Assembly (NCBI GenBank): GCA_051954695.1
Contig: JBQCHL010000018.1
Location: 124,001-188,000 of the forward strand
Length of the DNA stretch: 64,000 nucleotides
Direction: 5' to 3'
Source: Terrimonas_A sp051954695
Lineage (GTDB): Bacteria > Bacteroidota > Bacteroidia > Chitinophagales > Chitinophagaceae
Of the stretch, positions 17,609 to 27,264 are shown one piece after another. Made by a program: the position numbers and the translations under genes. Every line of letters begins with the position of its first letter. Positions within the stretch are counted from its first letter, which is position 1. The notes beneath the pieces were generated by a model. That model had not been told where the DNA came from and made no database searches. It worked only from the letters and a program-made list of their open reading frames with translations.

Positions 17609-18634
17609 CTAAACCAATGCACCGCTTTTTTTTATTTCTTCCAGTTTAACAGGGCTGCCTGTTTCCATCGACTGCTTTGCTGCTGCTGCAATAATGGTGG
17701 CCTGTATGGCATCTGAACCAGTTGCAGGCATGGATGTGTTGAGTGTTAATGCCTGGATGAATAGTTCCATCTCCTTTAAATAGGAACGGCTGTATCGGTC
17801 CATAAAGAAGTCGAGTGGCAATGCCTGGTGTATGCCCGATTCATTATAAAGCACGTTCCTGTTGTGAAGATTGTTATCCACCTGTATCATTCCTCCGCTT
17901 CCGAATATTTCAAGGCGTTGATCATACCCGTATATAGCTTTCCTGCTATTGTCAATAACGGCATAGGACCCGTCTTCAAAGGTCAGAGTAGTAATAGCTG
18001 TGTCTACATCGCCGGCTTCAGCCACTGCCGGATCAATTACCACCAGGCCTTTAGCAAACACTTCCACCACTTCTTTATTCATGATATACCTGGCCATATC
18101 AAAATCATGAATGGCCATATCCATAAACAAACCGCCTGAATTGCGGATATAATCAAGGGGAGGAAGACCGGGATCACGGCTGGTTATTTTTACGATCTGA
18201 ACATTGCCGATCTTTCCTTCACGGACTGATCTGTATGCCTGCATGAAGTCCGGATCGAAACGCCTGTTAAACCCGATCATCAGTTTCACTTTGTTGGTTG
18301 CTGCCATTTCCGTAAGAGCCTCTGTTCTTTCCAGGGAGAGGTCCATCGGCTTTTCACAGAAGATGTGCTTGCGTTGACGAATGGCTTCTTCTATCAGATC
18401 CGCATGCGAGCTTGTAGGTGTGCAGATCAATACTGCATCCACGTCATTGCGTTTGATCGCTTCATAAGGGTCGTTGGTGAAAAAAACATTTTTATATTGC
18501 TGATGGAGTGATTCGTCTGACGCAGGGTCTGCCACAGCAGTAATGGTTGCTGAAGGGAAATACTGCTTAATGTTCATAAAGTGTATCTTGCCAATACGTC
18601 CCATTCCTAACAATGCTATATTGATCTTCTTCAT
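17609..18634 (-). CDS. iolG: Myo-inositol 2-dehydrogenase (Gfo/Idh/MocA family)
   Basis: NAD-dependent oxidoreductase of 341 residues; predicted to oxidise myo-inositol to scyllo-inosose, the first pathway step. The Rossmann motif ALLGMGRIGKIHF is at residues 7-19, the family EKPMDLSLE motif with the catalytic Lys is near residue 96, and the DMAIHDFDMARYIM segment holds the Asp/His pair of inositol dehydrogenases near residue 175. The length matches IolG (about 335-345). It lies 45 bp downstream of iolE. Gfo/Idh enzymes have varied substrates, so the assignment rests on the complete set of iol neighbours. Confidence 0.88.
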   Translation of the reverse strand: MKKINIALLGMGRIGKIHFMNIKQYFPSATITAVADPASDESLHQQYKNVFFTNDPYEAIKRNDVDAVLICTPTSSHADLIEEAIRQRKHIFCEKPMDLSLERTEALTEMAATNKVKLMIGFNRRFDPDFMQAYRSVREGKIGNVQIVKITSRDPGLPPLDYIRNSGGLFMDMAIHDFDMARYIMNKEVVEVFAKGLVVIDPAVAEAGDVDTAITTLTFEDGSYAVIDNSRKAIYGYDQRLEIFGSGGMIQVDNNLHNRNVLYNESGIHQALPLDFFMDRYSRSYLKEMELFIQALTLNTSMPATGSDAIQATIIAAAAKQSMETGSPVKLEEIKKSGALV

Positions 18635-18679
18635 ATTTTATCTTTAGTGGTACTTGAAATCCGGTTAAGTTTTCACAAT

Positions 18680-19594
18680 CTATAAGCCGATCGATCGCAG
18701 GTATTGCCTGTTGTTCTCTGCGCACCTGGCAGGTTCTCCCATGCCGGGCAATACATCCTGTTCTACAACTATCCAGCCATTATAATTTTTCTTTTGCAGG
18801 AAATCGCGGATGGCTTTGAAATCGACTGTTCCTTTTCCCAGCTCGCAGAAAACACCTTGCTGAACTGATTTGAAATAATCCCAGTTGTTGGCAGCCCCGA
18901 TCGCTGCTATTTCAGGTGAAAAATCCTTGAAATGGATATGCCAGATCCTGTTCCAGTATTTATCCATGAATCCCAACGGATCGGTTCCCCCTCCGAATTG
19001 ATAGTGGCCGGTATCGAAGCACAAGCCTACCAGTGAAGGATCGGTGGCAGAAAGAAATGCATCTATTTCCCAGGGCGTTTCGATATAGCCTGCACAATGA
19101 TGATGGAAAACAGTACGCATGCCATATTGATCTTTCACTGCTTTCGCGATCTTTTCTGCTCCTGTTCCGAAGGTTTTCATGCTTTCAGCATCCAAACTGT
19201 GTTTCGGTTTGATCCTTCCTGCGTTTTCGGTACGGAAATCAATACTGCCATTATTATCAGCCAGCACAATAAATGCTTCGGGATAACCTGCTTCATACAT
19301 GAGGCCGGCTGTTTTCAATGCCTGTTCAATACCTGCTTCGTGTGAGGATGTGTAAGCGAGCGCTACAGGAACAAAAGCTCCAAGCAAACTGAGTTTGCGT
19401 TCTGTTATTTCCTGTTGAAGGGCAGAAGGGTCGGTGGGCATAAATCCCCAGTCGCCCAGTTCAGTGCCTTTGTATCCTGTTTGTACAATCTCATCCAGTA
19501 CCTGTTCATACCCCAGTGCTTTTCCCTCCAGTTCAAATTCAAGTATTCCCCAGGAGCAGGGGGCGTTTGCAATCTGTATAGTTGATCTGTTCAT
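18680..19594 (-). CDS. iolE: Inosose dehydratase (2-keto-myo-inositol dehydratase), xylose-isomerase-like TIM barrel
   Basis: Enzyme of 304 residues predicted to dehydrate scyllo-inosose to the diketone substrate of IolD. The N-terminal ANAPCSWGILEFE (residues 10-22) is the hallmark NAPCSWG motif of IolE. Metal-site elements of the AP endonuclease/xylose isomerase-like barrel follow: VFHHHCAGYIETPWEID, LCFDTGHYQFGG, WHIHFKDFSPE and the terminal GWIVVEQD. It lies 6 bp after iolA, so the two are translationally close. The related isomerase IolI has a different N-terminus, so IolE is the better call. Confidence 0.92.
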   Translation of the reverse strand: MNRSTIQIANAPCSWGILEFELEGKALGYEQVLDEIVQTGYKGTELGDWGFMPTDPSALQQEITERKLSLLGAFVPVALAYTSSHEAGIEQALKTAGLMYEAGYPEAFIVLADNNGSIDFRTENAGRIKPKHSLDAESMKTFGTGAEKIAKAVKDQYGMRTVFHHHCAGYIETPWEIDAFLSATDPSLVGLCFDTGHYQFGGGTDPLGFMDKYWNRIWHIHFKDFSPEIAAIGAANNWDYFKSVQQGVFCELGKGTVDFKAIRDFLQKKNYNGWIVVEQDVLPGMGEPARCAENNRQYLRSIGL

Positions 19595-19600
19595 CTTTGT

Positions 19601-21073
19601 TTAAAATTTTCTTGACCATTCTTTTGGCCAGCGTTCGATAACAACTTTTGTTTGTGTAAAGAATTCAACAGCGTGTTTGCCCTGACCATGCAGGTCTCCA
19701 AAAAAACTTTCTTTCCATCCGCTGAAGGGAAATTGTGCCATAGGCGCCGCTACACCGATATTGATCCCAATATTACCGGCCATAGCCTGGTTGCGGAATT
19801 TCCTGGCACTTGACCCGCTGCTGGTGAACACACAGGCCATATTCCCATAAGCGCCGCTGTTAATAAAGGCGATGGCATCCTCCACTGTTTTCATGTGCAG
19901 CAGGCTCATAACAGGTCCGAATATTTCTGTCCGTAACAGTTCGCCGCCTACCGGCAGATTCTCAATGATCGTTGGCCGGATAAAATTCCCTTTTTCATAA
20001 TTTTTGATAGCAGCATTCCTGCCATCAAGCAACACAGATCCACCTTCTGTTATTCCTTTGTTGATCAGGCTTTCGATCCTGGTTTTGCTTTCCGAACTTA
20101 TCACGGGGCCCATTTCCACCCCTTTGTCCAATCCATAACCAACCGACCGGTTTTGCGCAGAAGCATATAGTGCATCCCTGATCTGTTTGTTGTTATCTAC
20201 AGTGATCACCACAGAGGCTGCAAGGCAGCGTTGCCCTGCACAACCATACACGCTGTCTGTAATGATCTGCGAACTCATTTCTATATCAGCATCAGGCAAT
20301 ACCACTACAGGATTCTTTGCACCACCCTGTGCCTGCACACGCTTGCCATTGGCCGTGCCTCTTGCATAGATATATCGCGCCACCGGTGTGCTGCCCACGA
20401 AGCTGACAGACCTGATCTGGGGATGATCGAGTATTGCATCAACAGTATCCTTGCCTCCGTGCACCATGCTCACCAATCCATCGGGCAGACCAAGCTGATC
20501 GATCAGTTCAAATATCTTTACCATGGTCAATGGCACTTTCTCGGATGGCTTTATGATCATGCTGTTGCCGCAGGCAATGGCGTAGGGAAGGAACCAGAAG
20601 GAGATCATAGCCGGGAAATTGAAAGGCGCAATGCAGGCAGTAACTCCCAACGGTTGGCGCACCATATATTCATCGATGCCTGAAGCAATGTTCTCCAAAA
20701 ATTCACTTTGCATCAGCATGGGCGCGCCTGCTGCTACTTCTACATTCTCTATCGCCCTTTGCATTTCTCCACTTGCTTCGGCCAGTGTTTTCCCAGATTC
20801 CATGGTGATCAGCCTGGCGATCTCTGCACTGTTTTCTTCCAGTAACTGTTTTAATTTAAAAAGCGGTTGTATTCGTTTCAATACAGGCACATCTTTCCAT
20901 TGCAGATATGCATCCTGTGCTGCTGCCACGGCTTTTTCTACCTCAGTAGCTGCAGCTTTGCCGGCAGGCACCCTGGCGATCACTTCACCTGTGGCGGGAT
21001 TGACGACATTGCTGGTTTCTGTGGTATTGCAGTCCGTCCATTTCCCATTGATATAATTCTTGAGTATCTCCAT
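19601..21073 (-). CDS. iolA: CoA-acylating methylmalonate-semialdehyde dehydrogenase
   Basis: NAD- and CoA-dependent aldehyde dehydrogenase (mmsA/iolA type) of 490 residues that converts malonate semialdehyde from the IolJ reaction to acetyl-CoA and CO2. The start is ATG 21073 (MEILKNYINGKW); the frame can be read from a TTG nine bases upstream. Family marks are PFNFPAMISFWFLPYAIACGN, SFVGSTPVARYIY, the KRVQAQGGAKNP segment where other ALDHs keep a Glu, and the catalytic Cys in CAGQRCLAAS near residue 280. Loss of the general-base Glu and presence of the MMSDH-specific segments separate it from ordinary ALDHs. It is 22 bp after iolD and 6 bp before iolE. Confidence 0.93.
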   Translation of the reverse strand: MEILKNYINGKWTDCNTTETSNVVNPATGEVIARVPAGKAAATEVEKAVAAAQDAYLQWKDVPVLKRIQPLFKLKQLLEENSAEIARLITMESGKTLAEASGEMQRAIENVEVAAGAPMLMQSEFLENIASGIDEYMVRQPLGVTACIAPFNFPAMISFWFLPYAIACGNSMIIKPSEKVPLTMVKIFELIDQLGLPDGLVSMVHGGKDTVDAILDHPQIRSVSFVGSTPVARYIYARGTANGKRVQAQGGAKNPVVVLPDADIEMSSQIITDSVYGCAGQRCLAASVVITVDNNKQIRDALYASAQNRSVGYGLDKGVEMGPVISSESKTRIESLINKGITEGGSVLLDGRNAAIKNYEKGNFIRPTIIENLPVGGELLRTEIFGPVMSLLHMKTVEDAIAFINSGAYGNMACVFTSSGSSARKFRNQAMAGNIGINIGVAAPMAQFPFSGWKESFFGDLHGQGKHAVEFFTQTKVVIERWPKEWSRKF

Positions 21074-21095
21074 TATGTTCAATATTTTTTATGAG

Positions 21096-22961
21096 TTATA
21101 AATGATATTGTTGTTTTCTCCGGTTGTTCTTCAATTTTTGATAGCTCTGTTTTACAGAACCAGCAGTTGATATTTCTGCAACAGGTACATCCCACCAGGC
21201 ATATCCACCTACCCGCTGATCACGATCGGTTTCAACGTAGATCACTGTAGTGCGGTCATTTGATTTAGCCGCAGTGAGCGCATTCCTGAACTCCTTGATG
21301 GTCTTTGTACGCAATACGATCGCTCCAAGGCTTTCTGCGTTAGTGGCCAGGTCAACAGGAAGAAAATCTCCGTCCAGCTGTTTGCTTTTTTTGTTGCGGT
21401 ATTTGTAATGAGTGCCGAACCCTTCTGTACCTAATGACTTGGATAAACCACCGATGCTTGCATATCCATTGTTATTGATCAGCACAATGGTGAGTTTATA
21501 ACCTTCCTGGATAGAAGTAATGATCTCCTGCGACATCATTAAATAACTGCCGTCCCCAACCATCACATACACTTCCCGGGAAGGATCGCCCATTTTAGCG
21601 CCTAATCCCCCGGCTATTTCATAACCCATACAGGAATAGCCATACTCAAGATGAAAGCCTTTGCTGTTGCGGGTCCTCCATAATTTATGCAGATCACCGG
21701 GTAAGCTGCCTGCGGCACAAAGCACTACATCTTTGGGTGATGAGAAAGTGTTGACAGCTCCTATGATGGCGCCTTGTGTAGGATAGGCGGCCGTGTTGCG
21801 GTTATATATTTTATCTACCGTATTGTTCCATTCAGTATTACTTTTTTTAACAGCCGTAGCATATTTTACCGGCACTTTGTAATTTTTTAAAAGCCTGTCC
21901 AGCTCAATAATGCATTCCCTGGCATCCCCCATTACAGGAAGGGCGGATTGTTTGAACGCGTCTATACCTGCTACATTGATGTTGACAAACTGAACAGCGG
22001 GATTAAGAAAACCTCCCTGCGACACGGTCGTGAAATCGCTGTAGCGTGTGCCGATGCCAATCACCACATCCGCATTTTTACAGGCTTCGATTGCACCGGG
22101 TGTGCCAGTTACACCGGCAGCACCAAGATTTTGTGGCTCGTCAAAATTCAGGCTACCCTTGCCTGCATAGGTTTCCACTACAGGTATACCTGTTCTGTTG
22201 ACGAGTTTTTTTAATTCACGGCAGGCATCGCTATAGATCACACCGCCACCGGCAATGATCACAGGGCGTTTGGCACGGCTGATGATGGCCGCTGCTTTTT
22301 GCAGCAGTTGTTTATCGGCCCTTGCTCTTGCTACCGTCCACACCCTTTTCCTGAAAAATGAAACAGGAAAATCAAAAGCTTCTGCCTGCACATCCTGGGG
22401 TAGAGAAATGGTAACGGCGCCAGTCTCTGCAGGGCAGGTGAGTATCCGCATCGCCTGCAATAGTGCAGGAATGATTTGTTCAGGGCGGTTGATGCGGTCC
22501 CAGTATTTGGATACAGGTTTAAAGCAATCGTTGACAGAAGCATCTTTTGAATAATTGTATTCCAGTTGCTGCAATACAGGGTCTACATTTCTGCGGGCGA
22601 AAATATCACCAGGCAGAAGCAGGACGGGTAGGCGGTTGATGGTTGCAGTAGCAGCACCTGTTACCATATTAGTAGCACCAGGGCCGATGGAAGTGGTGCA
22701 GGCAAAAGCACTCAGCCTGTTTTTCATTTTTGCATACGCGATGGCAGTATGTACCATTGCCTGCTCATTCCGTGCCTGGTAGTAAGTGAAATCAGGATAC
22801 TGGAAAAGGGCTTGTCCAACACCCCCTACATTGCCGTGGCCAAAGATGCCAAAGCAACCGGCAAAGAAAGGCGTTTCAATTCCATCACGTTCTATATGCT
22901 GGTTACGGAGAAATTCGATAGTGGCTTGTGCCGTAGTTAATCTTTTTGTTTTACCTGACAT
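21096..22961 (-). CDS. iolD: 3D-(3,5/4)-trihydroxycyclohexane-1,2-dione hydrolase (ThDP-dependent)
   Basis: Thiamine-diphosphate enzyme of about 621 residues that opens the cyclohexanedione ring to 5-deoxyglucuronate. The N-terminus TKRLTTAQATIEFLRNQ and GCFGIFGHGNVGGVGQAL match IolD closely, including the catalytic-Glu region (ARNEQAMVHTAIAYAK). The ThDP/Mg motif is VMVGDGSYLMMSQEI ... LINNNGYASIGG, and LEYGYSCMGYEIAGGLG precedes it. An ATG at 23000 would extend the protein by 13 residues and overlap iolC by 29 bp; I prefer 22961 because MSGKTKRLTTAQ aligns with the usual IolD start. Acetolactate synthase-type enzymes share the fold, but the neighbours and these motifs make IolD clear. Confidence 0.94.
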   Translation of the reverse strand: MSGKTKRLTTAQATIEFLRNQHIERDGIETPFFAGCFGIFGHGNVGGVGQALFQYPDFTYYQARNEQAMVHTAIAYAKMKNRLSAFACTTSIGPGATNMVTGAATATINRLPVLLLPGDIFARRNVDPVLQQLEYNYSKDASVNDCFKPVSKYWDRINRPEQIIPALLQAMRILTCPAETGAVTISLPQDVQAEAFDFPVSFFRKRVWTVARARADKQLLQKAAAIISRAKRPVIIAGGGVIYSDACRELKKLVNRTGIPVVETYAGKGSLNFDEPQNLGAAGVTGTPGAIEACKNADVVIGIGTRYSDFTTVSQGGFLNPAVQFVNINVAGIDAFKQSALPVMGDARECIIELDRLLKNYKVPVKYATAVKKSNTEWNNTVDKIYNRNTAAYPTQGAIIGAVNTFSSPKDVVLCAAGSLPGDLHKLWRTRNSKGFHLEYGYSCMGYEIAGGLGAKMGDPSREVYVMVGDGSYLMMSQEIITSIQEGYKLTIVLINNNGYASIGGLSKSLGTEGFGTHYKYRNKKSKQLDGDFLPVDLATNAESLGAIVLRTKTIKEFRNALTAAKSNDRTTVIYVETDRDQRVGGYAWWDVPVAEISTAGSVKQSYQKLKNNRRKQQYHL

Positions 22962-22971
22962 GTCTGTTTCC

Positions 22972-24018
22972 TCAGTTGTGTTGATAAGATTCTTTTTCAT
23001 TTCCTAAAAGCCCGCCTCTTGTTTCAACGAAAGCCATCAGTTCATCATAATAAGGCATATCATTGGCGCAGCCAGGTTTTTGTACTACCCATGCACCGCA
23101 GGCATTCCCCAACCGGCAGGCTTTATACAGGTCCCATCCCTGCAGATAACCATAAATGAATCCGCTGGCAAATGCATCACCGGCTCCCAGTACGTTGAGT
23201 ATTTCTACCGGGAAGCCGGGTACATCCTGCTTCCGTCCATCTTTATAGTAAATAGTGGCTCCTTTTGCTCCGCGCTTAACGATCAGTATTTCAGGGCCGG
23301 CCTGGATGATCTTTTGAATGGATTCTTCAATATTCCCTTTGATCTCAGGAGCAGAGATCTGCTGATGTTCGATATTCACCTGGCTGGCATTTTCGAGTGT
23401 GGCGGCCAGTATTTCTTCTTCGGTGCCAATGGCGATCTTTACTTTAGGAAGCACAGCCCTGATCATTAATCCAAATGAGCGGACATCTTTCCACTGGTCA
23501 GCCCTGAAGTCTATATCCAGTACCACATCCACGTGGTGCTCGTTGGCCTGTTCCAATGCATAAAAGACTGCACTGCGGCTTGGTTCCACATTCAATGCCG
23601 TAGCGGATATTTCCAGCATCCGGTACTGATCTATCCTGGCGGCGATCACATCGTCGATCGTAACCTGGCTGTCTGCTGCATTGTCGCGATAGAAAACAAG
23701 CGGGAACCGGTCGGGAGGTTCAATGCCCAGTACCACTGCGCTTGAGCGTGCTGCTTTTATACGAGCGATCGTATCTGTATTCACCTTCTGCTTTTTCAGG
23801 AATGCAAGAATGAACTCACCGATCTTGTCATCGCCAACACCTGTAAGCAATGAAACGCTTGCTCCAAGCCGGCTGGCACCTACCGCAATATTCAATGGCG
23901 ATCCGCCCACAAATGCATCGAACCCTTTTATCTCGATGAAATCGGCACCTATATTCTGGGAATAGAGGTCGATAGAAGAGCGGCCGAAAGTGATAAGATC
24001 AAATTTTTTGTTTTCCAT
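22972..24018 (-). CDS. iolC: 5-dehydro-2-deoxygluconokinase (PfkB family)
   Basis: Sugar kinase of 348 residues that phosphorylates 2-deoxy-5-keto-gluconate at C6 with ATP. It starts with DLITFGRSSIDLYSQNIG, followed by the PfkB glycine segment (FVGGSPLNIAVGASRLGA). The C-terminal signature NVLGAGDAFASGFIYGYLQG includes the catalytic base Asp of the GAGD motif. The length and the GRSSIDLY start are characteristic of IolC rather than ribokinase or fructokinase. It lies 6 bp after iolB and 10 bp before iolD. Some bacteria fuse IolC to an aldolase-like domain; this one is not fused. Confidence 0.93.
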   Translation of the reverse strand: MENKKFDLITFGRSSIDLYSQNIGADFIEIKGFDAFVGGSPLNIAVGASRLGASVSLLTGVGDDKIGEFILAFLKKQKVNTDTIARIKAARSSAVVLGIEPPDRFPLVFYRDNAADSQVTIDDVIAARIDQYRMLEISATALNVEPSRSAVFYALEQANEHHVDVVLDIDFRADQWKDVRSFGLMIRAVLPKVKIAIGTEEEILAATLENASQVNIEHQQISAPEIKGNIEESIQKIIQAGPEILIVKRGAKGATIYYKDGRKQDVPGFPVEILNVLGAGDAFASGFIYGYLQGWDLYKACRLGNACGAWVVQKPGCANDMPYYDELMAFVETRGGLLGNEKESYQHN

Positions 24019-24024
24019 TTTATT

Positions 24025-24903
24025 TCAATTGTTCATTGAAGAATTAACCATCGGTATCCGTGGATCAGTTCCTTTCCATGAACCGAAGATCCAGTTGTGG
24101 TCAGGGTCAGGTGTATTGGCTAAAGATTGATCACTTCCTGCAAGGAAGTTGAGATAATAACAATGATAACCGTGAGCTGCTGCCACCGGGTGATATCCTT
24201 TAGGTACAAGCACAGCATCGTTTGTTTTTACCTGCATCAATTCGTTCAGGCTTCCATCGCTGGTATACACCTGCTGAATAGCATAGCCCTGTTCTTTATT
24301 TATCTTATAGAAATAGATTTCTTCGAGATTGCTTTCAATTACATTCCCTTCAACATCTGTTTTTCTTTCATCATGTTTATGTGCAGGGAATGAACTCCAG
24401 TTGCCTGATGGTGTATACACTTCCACGGCAATGATGCGGCTGCATCCGAAGCCTGGTTCCACCAGGCTATTGATCTGCCTTGTTGCATTGTCGCCACCAC
24501 GGACCTCGATGGCTGCTTCTTCGGGGCGTTTGAAACGTGCGGGAAAATCATCGTGGGCAATGCACCAGCCGGCGGCTATGTCGAGCCATTCACTTTCAGC
24601 CGTTATTTTAAAAGAAGTATTCCTCGGCAAATAAAGACTGTGGGCAATTCCTTCAAAAACACTTTTTCTTCCATTCTCCGTTTTCCAATTGCCTTTGTCG
24701 GTAAAAGCACTGTAATTGCCGCTGAGAAGCACGAAGGCAAATTCATATTCGCCAGTATTCCCTTCCCAGCTTTCTCCTTTCTGCATCAATCTTGCTTCAA
24801 AATTGAGGTGAGTCCATCCCGCATCCGTGGTCGTTATTTTCTGGTACACCCCGGACGCTCTCAGGGGATGTTTAACCAGTTTATATGTTTTCCGGGTTTG
24901 CAT
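24025..24903 (-). CDS. iolB: 5-deoxy-glucuronate isomerase
   Basis: Bicupin metalloenzyme of 292 residues converting 5-deoxyglucuronate to 2-deoxy-5-keto-gluconate. The C-terminal cupin carries the metal-binding PAHKHDE motif, then LEEIYFYKINKEQGYAIQQVY and the final PKGYHPVAAAHGYHCYYLNFLAG strand with its His. These match IolB along the C-terminal half, and the N-terminal half keeps the second, metal-free cupin. It has no signal peptide, as expected for a cytosolic enzyme. Spacing of 5 bp to iolJ and 6 bp to iolC supports one transcript. Confidence 0.93.
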   Translation of the reverse strand: MQTRKTYKLVKHPLRASGVYQKITTTDAGWTHLNFEARLMQKGESWEGNTGEYEFAFVLLSGNYSAFTDKGNWKTENGRKSVFEGIAHSLYLPRNTSFKITAESEWLDIAAGWCIAHDDFPARFKRPEEAAIEVRGGDNATRQINSLVEPGFGCSRIIAVEVYTPSGNWSSFPAHKHDERKTDVEGNVIESNLEEIYFYKINKEQGYAIQQVYTSDGSLNELMQVKTNDAVLVPKGYHPVAAAHGYHCYYLNFLAGSDQSLANTPDPDHNWIFGSWKGTDPRIPMVNSSMNN

Positions 24904-24908
24904 GTATA

Positions 24909-25871
24909 TTAATTTGTTTTGAATAAGGTTTTTTTATTGGAAATGGATGATGCCTGCCCGATGCATCCCAACACATCAAACCGTTGGATCATGAATTCCC
25001 TGTAGGCTTCCATATATTTCTTCCCGGGTACAATGGGGTCGAATAATTCAGGCTGTTCGGCAAAAAAGCTTCTGTGTATCCTGGTCCACAAAAGGCGCAG
25101 ATCAGTAGCGATATTTACTTTGCAGATCCCATAGCGGATGGCTTTTTGCAATTCGCTATCGCTTACGCCACTGGCATTCTCTTTCAGTTTCCCTCCATAC
25201 TGGTTGATGGCTGCTACATCACTGCTGCTCACACTGGAGCTTCCATGCAGCACCAGGGGATATCCGGGTAATTGTTCCTGTATCTTTTCCAGTACCTGGA
25301 ATTGCAATCCCTGCCCGCCACTGAATTTATAAGCGCCATGGCTGGTGCCTACTGCTACAGCCAGGCTGTCGCAACCACTGCGCTCCACAAATTCACGGGC
25401 CTGTTGCGGGTTGGTATACTTCGCCATCGACTCATCAACGGAAAGATCATCTTCCACGCCACTTAATACGCCAAGCTCAGCTTCTACAAAAACGCTCTTC
25501 TGATGGGCAGCCTTTGTAACAGCACTTGTTCTTTTAATATTTATTTCAAACGGATCATGAGAAGCATCGATCATTACAGATGAATAGCCCTGATCAATTG
25601 CGCTGAATGCATGCTCTTCGGTGCCATGATCAAGATGAATGGAATAGACGACTTCCGGGTAGATTTGTGCGGCTGCCTGTATCATTGCCTGCAGCATCTG
25701 AGGGTGTGCATAGTTCCTTGCTACCGGCGTAAGCTGAACAATAACAGGAGTGTGGGAAACCTGCGCTGCTGCAAACAACCCGTGAACCTGCTCCATAGTA
25801 AATACATTCACGGCGGCAATGGCATATTTGCCATAACAGTGATCGAATAATATTTTGGGTGATACCAGCAT
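24909..25871 (-). CDS. iolJ: 6-phospho-5-dehydro-2-deoxy-D-gluconate aldolase (class II FBA family)
   Basis: Zinc aldolase of 320 residues predicted to split the IolC product into dihydroxyacetone phosphate and malonate semialdehyde. Class II features visible: IAAVNVFTMEQVHGLFAAA, the catalytic/metal segment IHLDHGTEEH, VEAELGVLSGVED with a metal-ligand Glu, VAVGTSHGAYKF and LVLHGSSSV. It could act on fructose-1,6-bisphosphate instead, but its position between GH105 and iolB makes the inositol role far more likely. It is the first iol gene after the PUL part, 16 bp from GH105. Confidence 0.9.
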   Translation of the reverse strand: MLVSPKILFDHCYGKYAIAAVNVFTMEQVHGLFAAAQVSHTPVIVQLTPVARNYAHPQMLQAMIQAAAQIYPEVVYSIHLDHGTEEHAFSAIDQGYSSVMIDASHDPFEINIKRTSAVTKAAHQKSVFVEAELGVLSGVEDDLSVDESMAKYTNPQQAREFVERSGCDSLAVAVGTSHGAYKFSGGQGLQFQVLEKIQEQLPGYPLVLHGSSSVSSSDVAAINQYGGKLKENASGVSDSELQKAIRYGICKVNIATDLRLLWTRIHRSFFAEQPELFDPIVPGKKYMEAYREFMIQRFDVLGCIGQASSISNKKTLFKTN

Positions 25872-25887
25872 CTTGATTCTTTATCTG

Positions 25888-27252
25888 CTACTTAGGAAAT
25901 TGAATGGCACTGTCGTTCAGCTCAAATTTGTTTGTTTTCAGCAAGCTGTACATTTCTGCGCCTGCGAGTAATAATGGACCATAGCTATGCGCGGCATATT
26001 TATTTACAGGGCGGTGGTAATAAAAAGCCGGATCGAAACCCATTCCTGTTCCTACACAAGTGCCTTCCACCTGGCCGGCATCATTCACCTTTGAGGCAAC
26101 TGCATTCCAGGCCAGCAATACCATCGGGCCATAAGCGGTTTTATCGAGCCATCCGCGATTGATAGCCCTCGCGATGGAATACGTATAGATCGCTGTGCAG
26201 GACGTTTCGAGATAGGAATCATTTTTATCCAGCAACTGGTGCCAGAAACCTGTTCCATCCTGCAATGCAGCCAATCCTTTTACATGTGCACGCAATAATT
26301 CCATTACGGCATTTCTTCCCGGATGGTTGGCTGGCAAAACGTCGAGCAGTTCCACGATCGTCATCAGTGCCCAGCCATTAGCTCTTCCCCAATGAAATTC
26401 AGGATGAGGGTTCATGTCCTGCACCCATCCATGCATGAAAATCCCTTTTTGCTTATTGAACATCCGCCCTGCAAAAGCAAGCACCTGTTTCACTGCTTCA
26501 TCATAATAGCGTGTTTGCCCGGTGAGCTTACCCATCTGGGCCAGTGCAGGCACGCTCATGAAAAGATCATCCAGCCAGAGTGTATTGGGGAATGGCCTGT
26601 TGCGCGCGAGCGTCCCGTCTTTCAGGCGGTATTCTTTTGCAGTGATATAATTGATATAATTATCGATTATCGGCCGTGTATTGATTTTTATACCTGCACT
26701 GATCGATTTGATCATAGCAGCACACATGGCACCGGCATCATCTAATGCATGCGGGTGAATGACTGATTGAACAGGTGATACAAGTGAAAGATCTTTTTTG
26801 GATTGTGTTTGATAATACGGAACGATATCGGCGATCAGCTGCAGGCGTTTCGCTGTATAACCGGTGAACTTGGGATCACCGGTTACCTGGCCTGAAAGCA
26901 ACATGCCGGCATACGTAACACCCCATTCATAGCTGATAAGCCGGTAATCGCCTTTCTGAAAAATAGCATTTGTCCCCGGGTTTTTATAGTCGGTGATCTC
27001 GGCGCCGCTTTCTTTGTCAACCAGCTTAGCGGGTGTTGTTTCTTCGAGATACTGATGTACCCTGTCAAGCACCTGTTTTATATCTGCCAGCGTGGTCTTT
27101 CCATATTGGGTAGGATAATCAGGCTGAAGCATGTGCAAAGGGGTATTGCCATCCTTCTGGTCTTTATTGGATTGTGCGCTGATGGATAAAGAAGTGAACA
27201 GCACAGCAATCAAAGTGATCGTTAACGTAATAGGAGATCGGTATCGTTTCAT
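25888..27252 (-). CDS. GH105 unsaturated glucuronyl/galacturonyl hydrolase
   Basis: Exported (alpha/alpha)6-barrel enzyme of 454 residues that removes 4,5-unsaturated uronic acid left by a polysaccharide lyase; these enzymes hydrate the double bond, so the linkage type matters little. A signal peptide (ITLIAVLFTSLSISAQ) is followed by GH105 marks: LISYEWGVTYAGML near residue 105, HPHALDDAGAM (Asp171), NTLWLDDLFMSVP (Asp228/Asp229), HWGRANGW (287-294) and the DSYLETSCTAIYTYSIARA stretch. Which of the conserved Asp residues is the catalytic one cannot be decided without an alignment. It is joined to the iol genes by 16 bp, an unusual neighbour that suggests a uronate-inositol substrate. Confidence 0.87.
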   Translation of the reverse strand: MKRYRSPITLTITLIAVLFTSLSISAQSNKDQKDGNTPLHMLQPDYPTQYGKTTLADIKQVLDRVHQYLEETTPAKLVDKESGAEITDYKNPGTNAIFQKGDYRLISYEWGVTYAGMLLSGQVTGDPKFTGYTAKRLQLIADIVPYYQTQSKKDLSLVSPVQSVIHPHALDDAGAMCAAMIKSISAGIKINTRPIIDNYINYITAKEYRLKDGTLARNRPFPNTLWLDDLFMSVPALAQMGKLTGQTRYYDEAVKQVLAFAGRMFNKQKGIFMHGWVQDMNPHPEFHWGRANGWALMTIVELLDVLPANHPGRNAVMELLRAHVKGLAALQDGTGFWHQLLDKNDSYLETSCTAIYTYSIARAINRGWLDKTAYGPMVLLAWNAVASKVNDAGQVEGTCVGTGMGFDPAFYYHRPVNKYAAHSYGPLLLAGAEMYSLLKTNKFELNDSAIQFPK

Positions 27253-27264
27253 TGTTCCGTTGTT

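Noticed and set aside
20231..21094. Open frames of 145-150 residues on the plus strand antisense to iolA
   Set aside because: They mirror the iolA codons and show no domain, signal or neighbour support.
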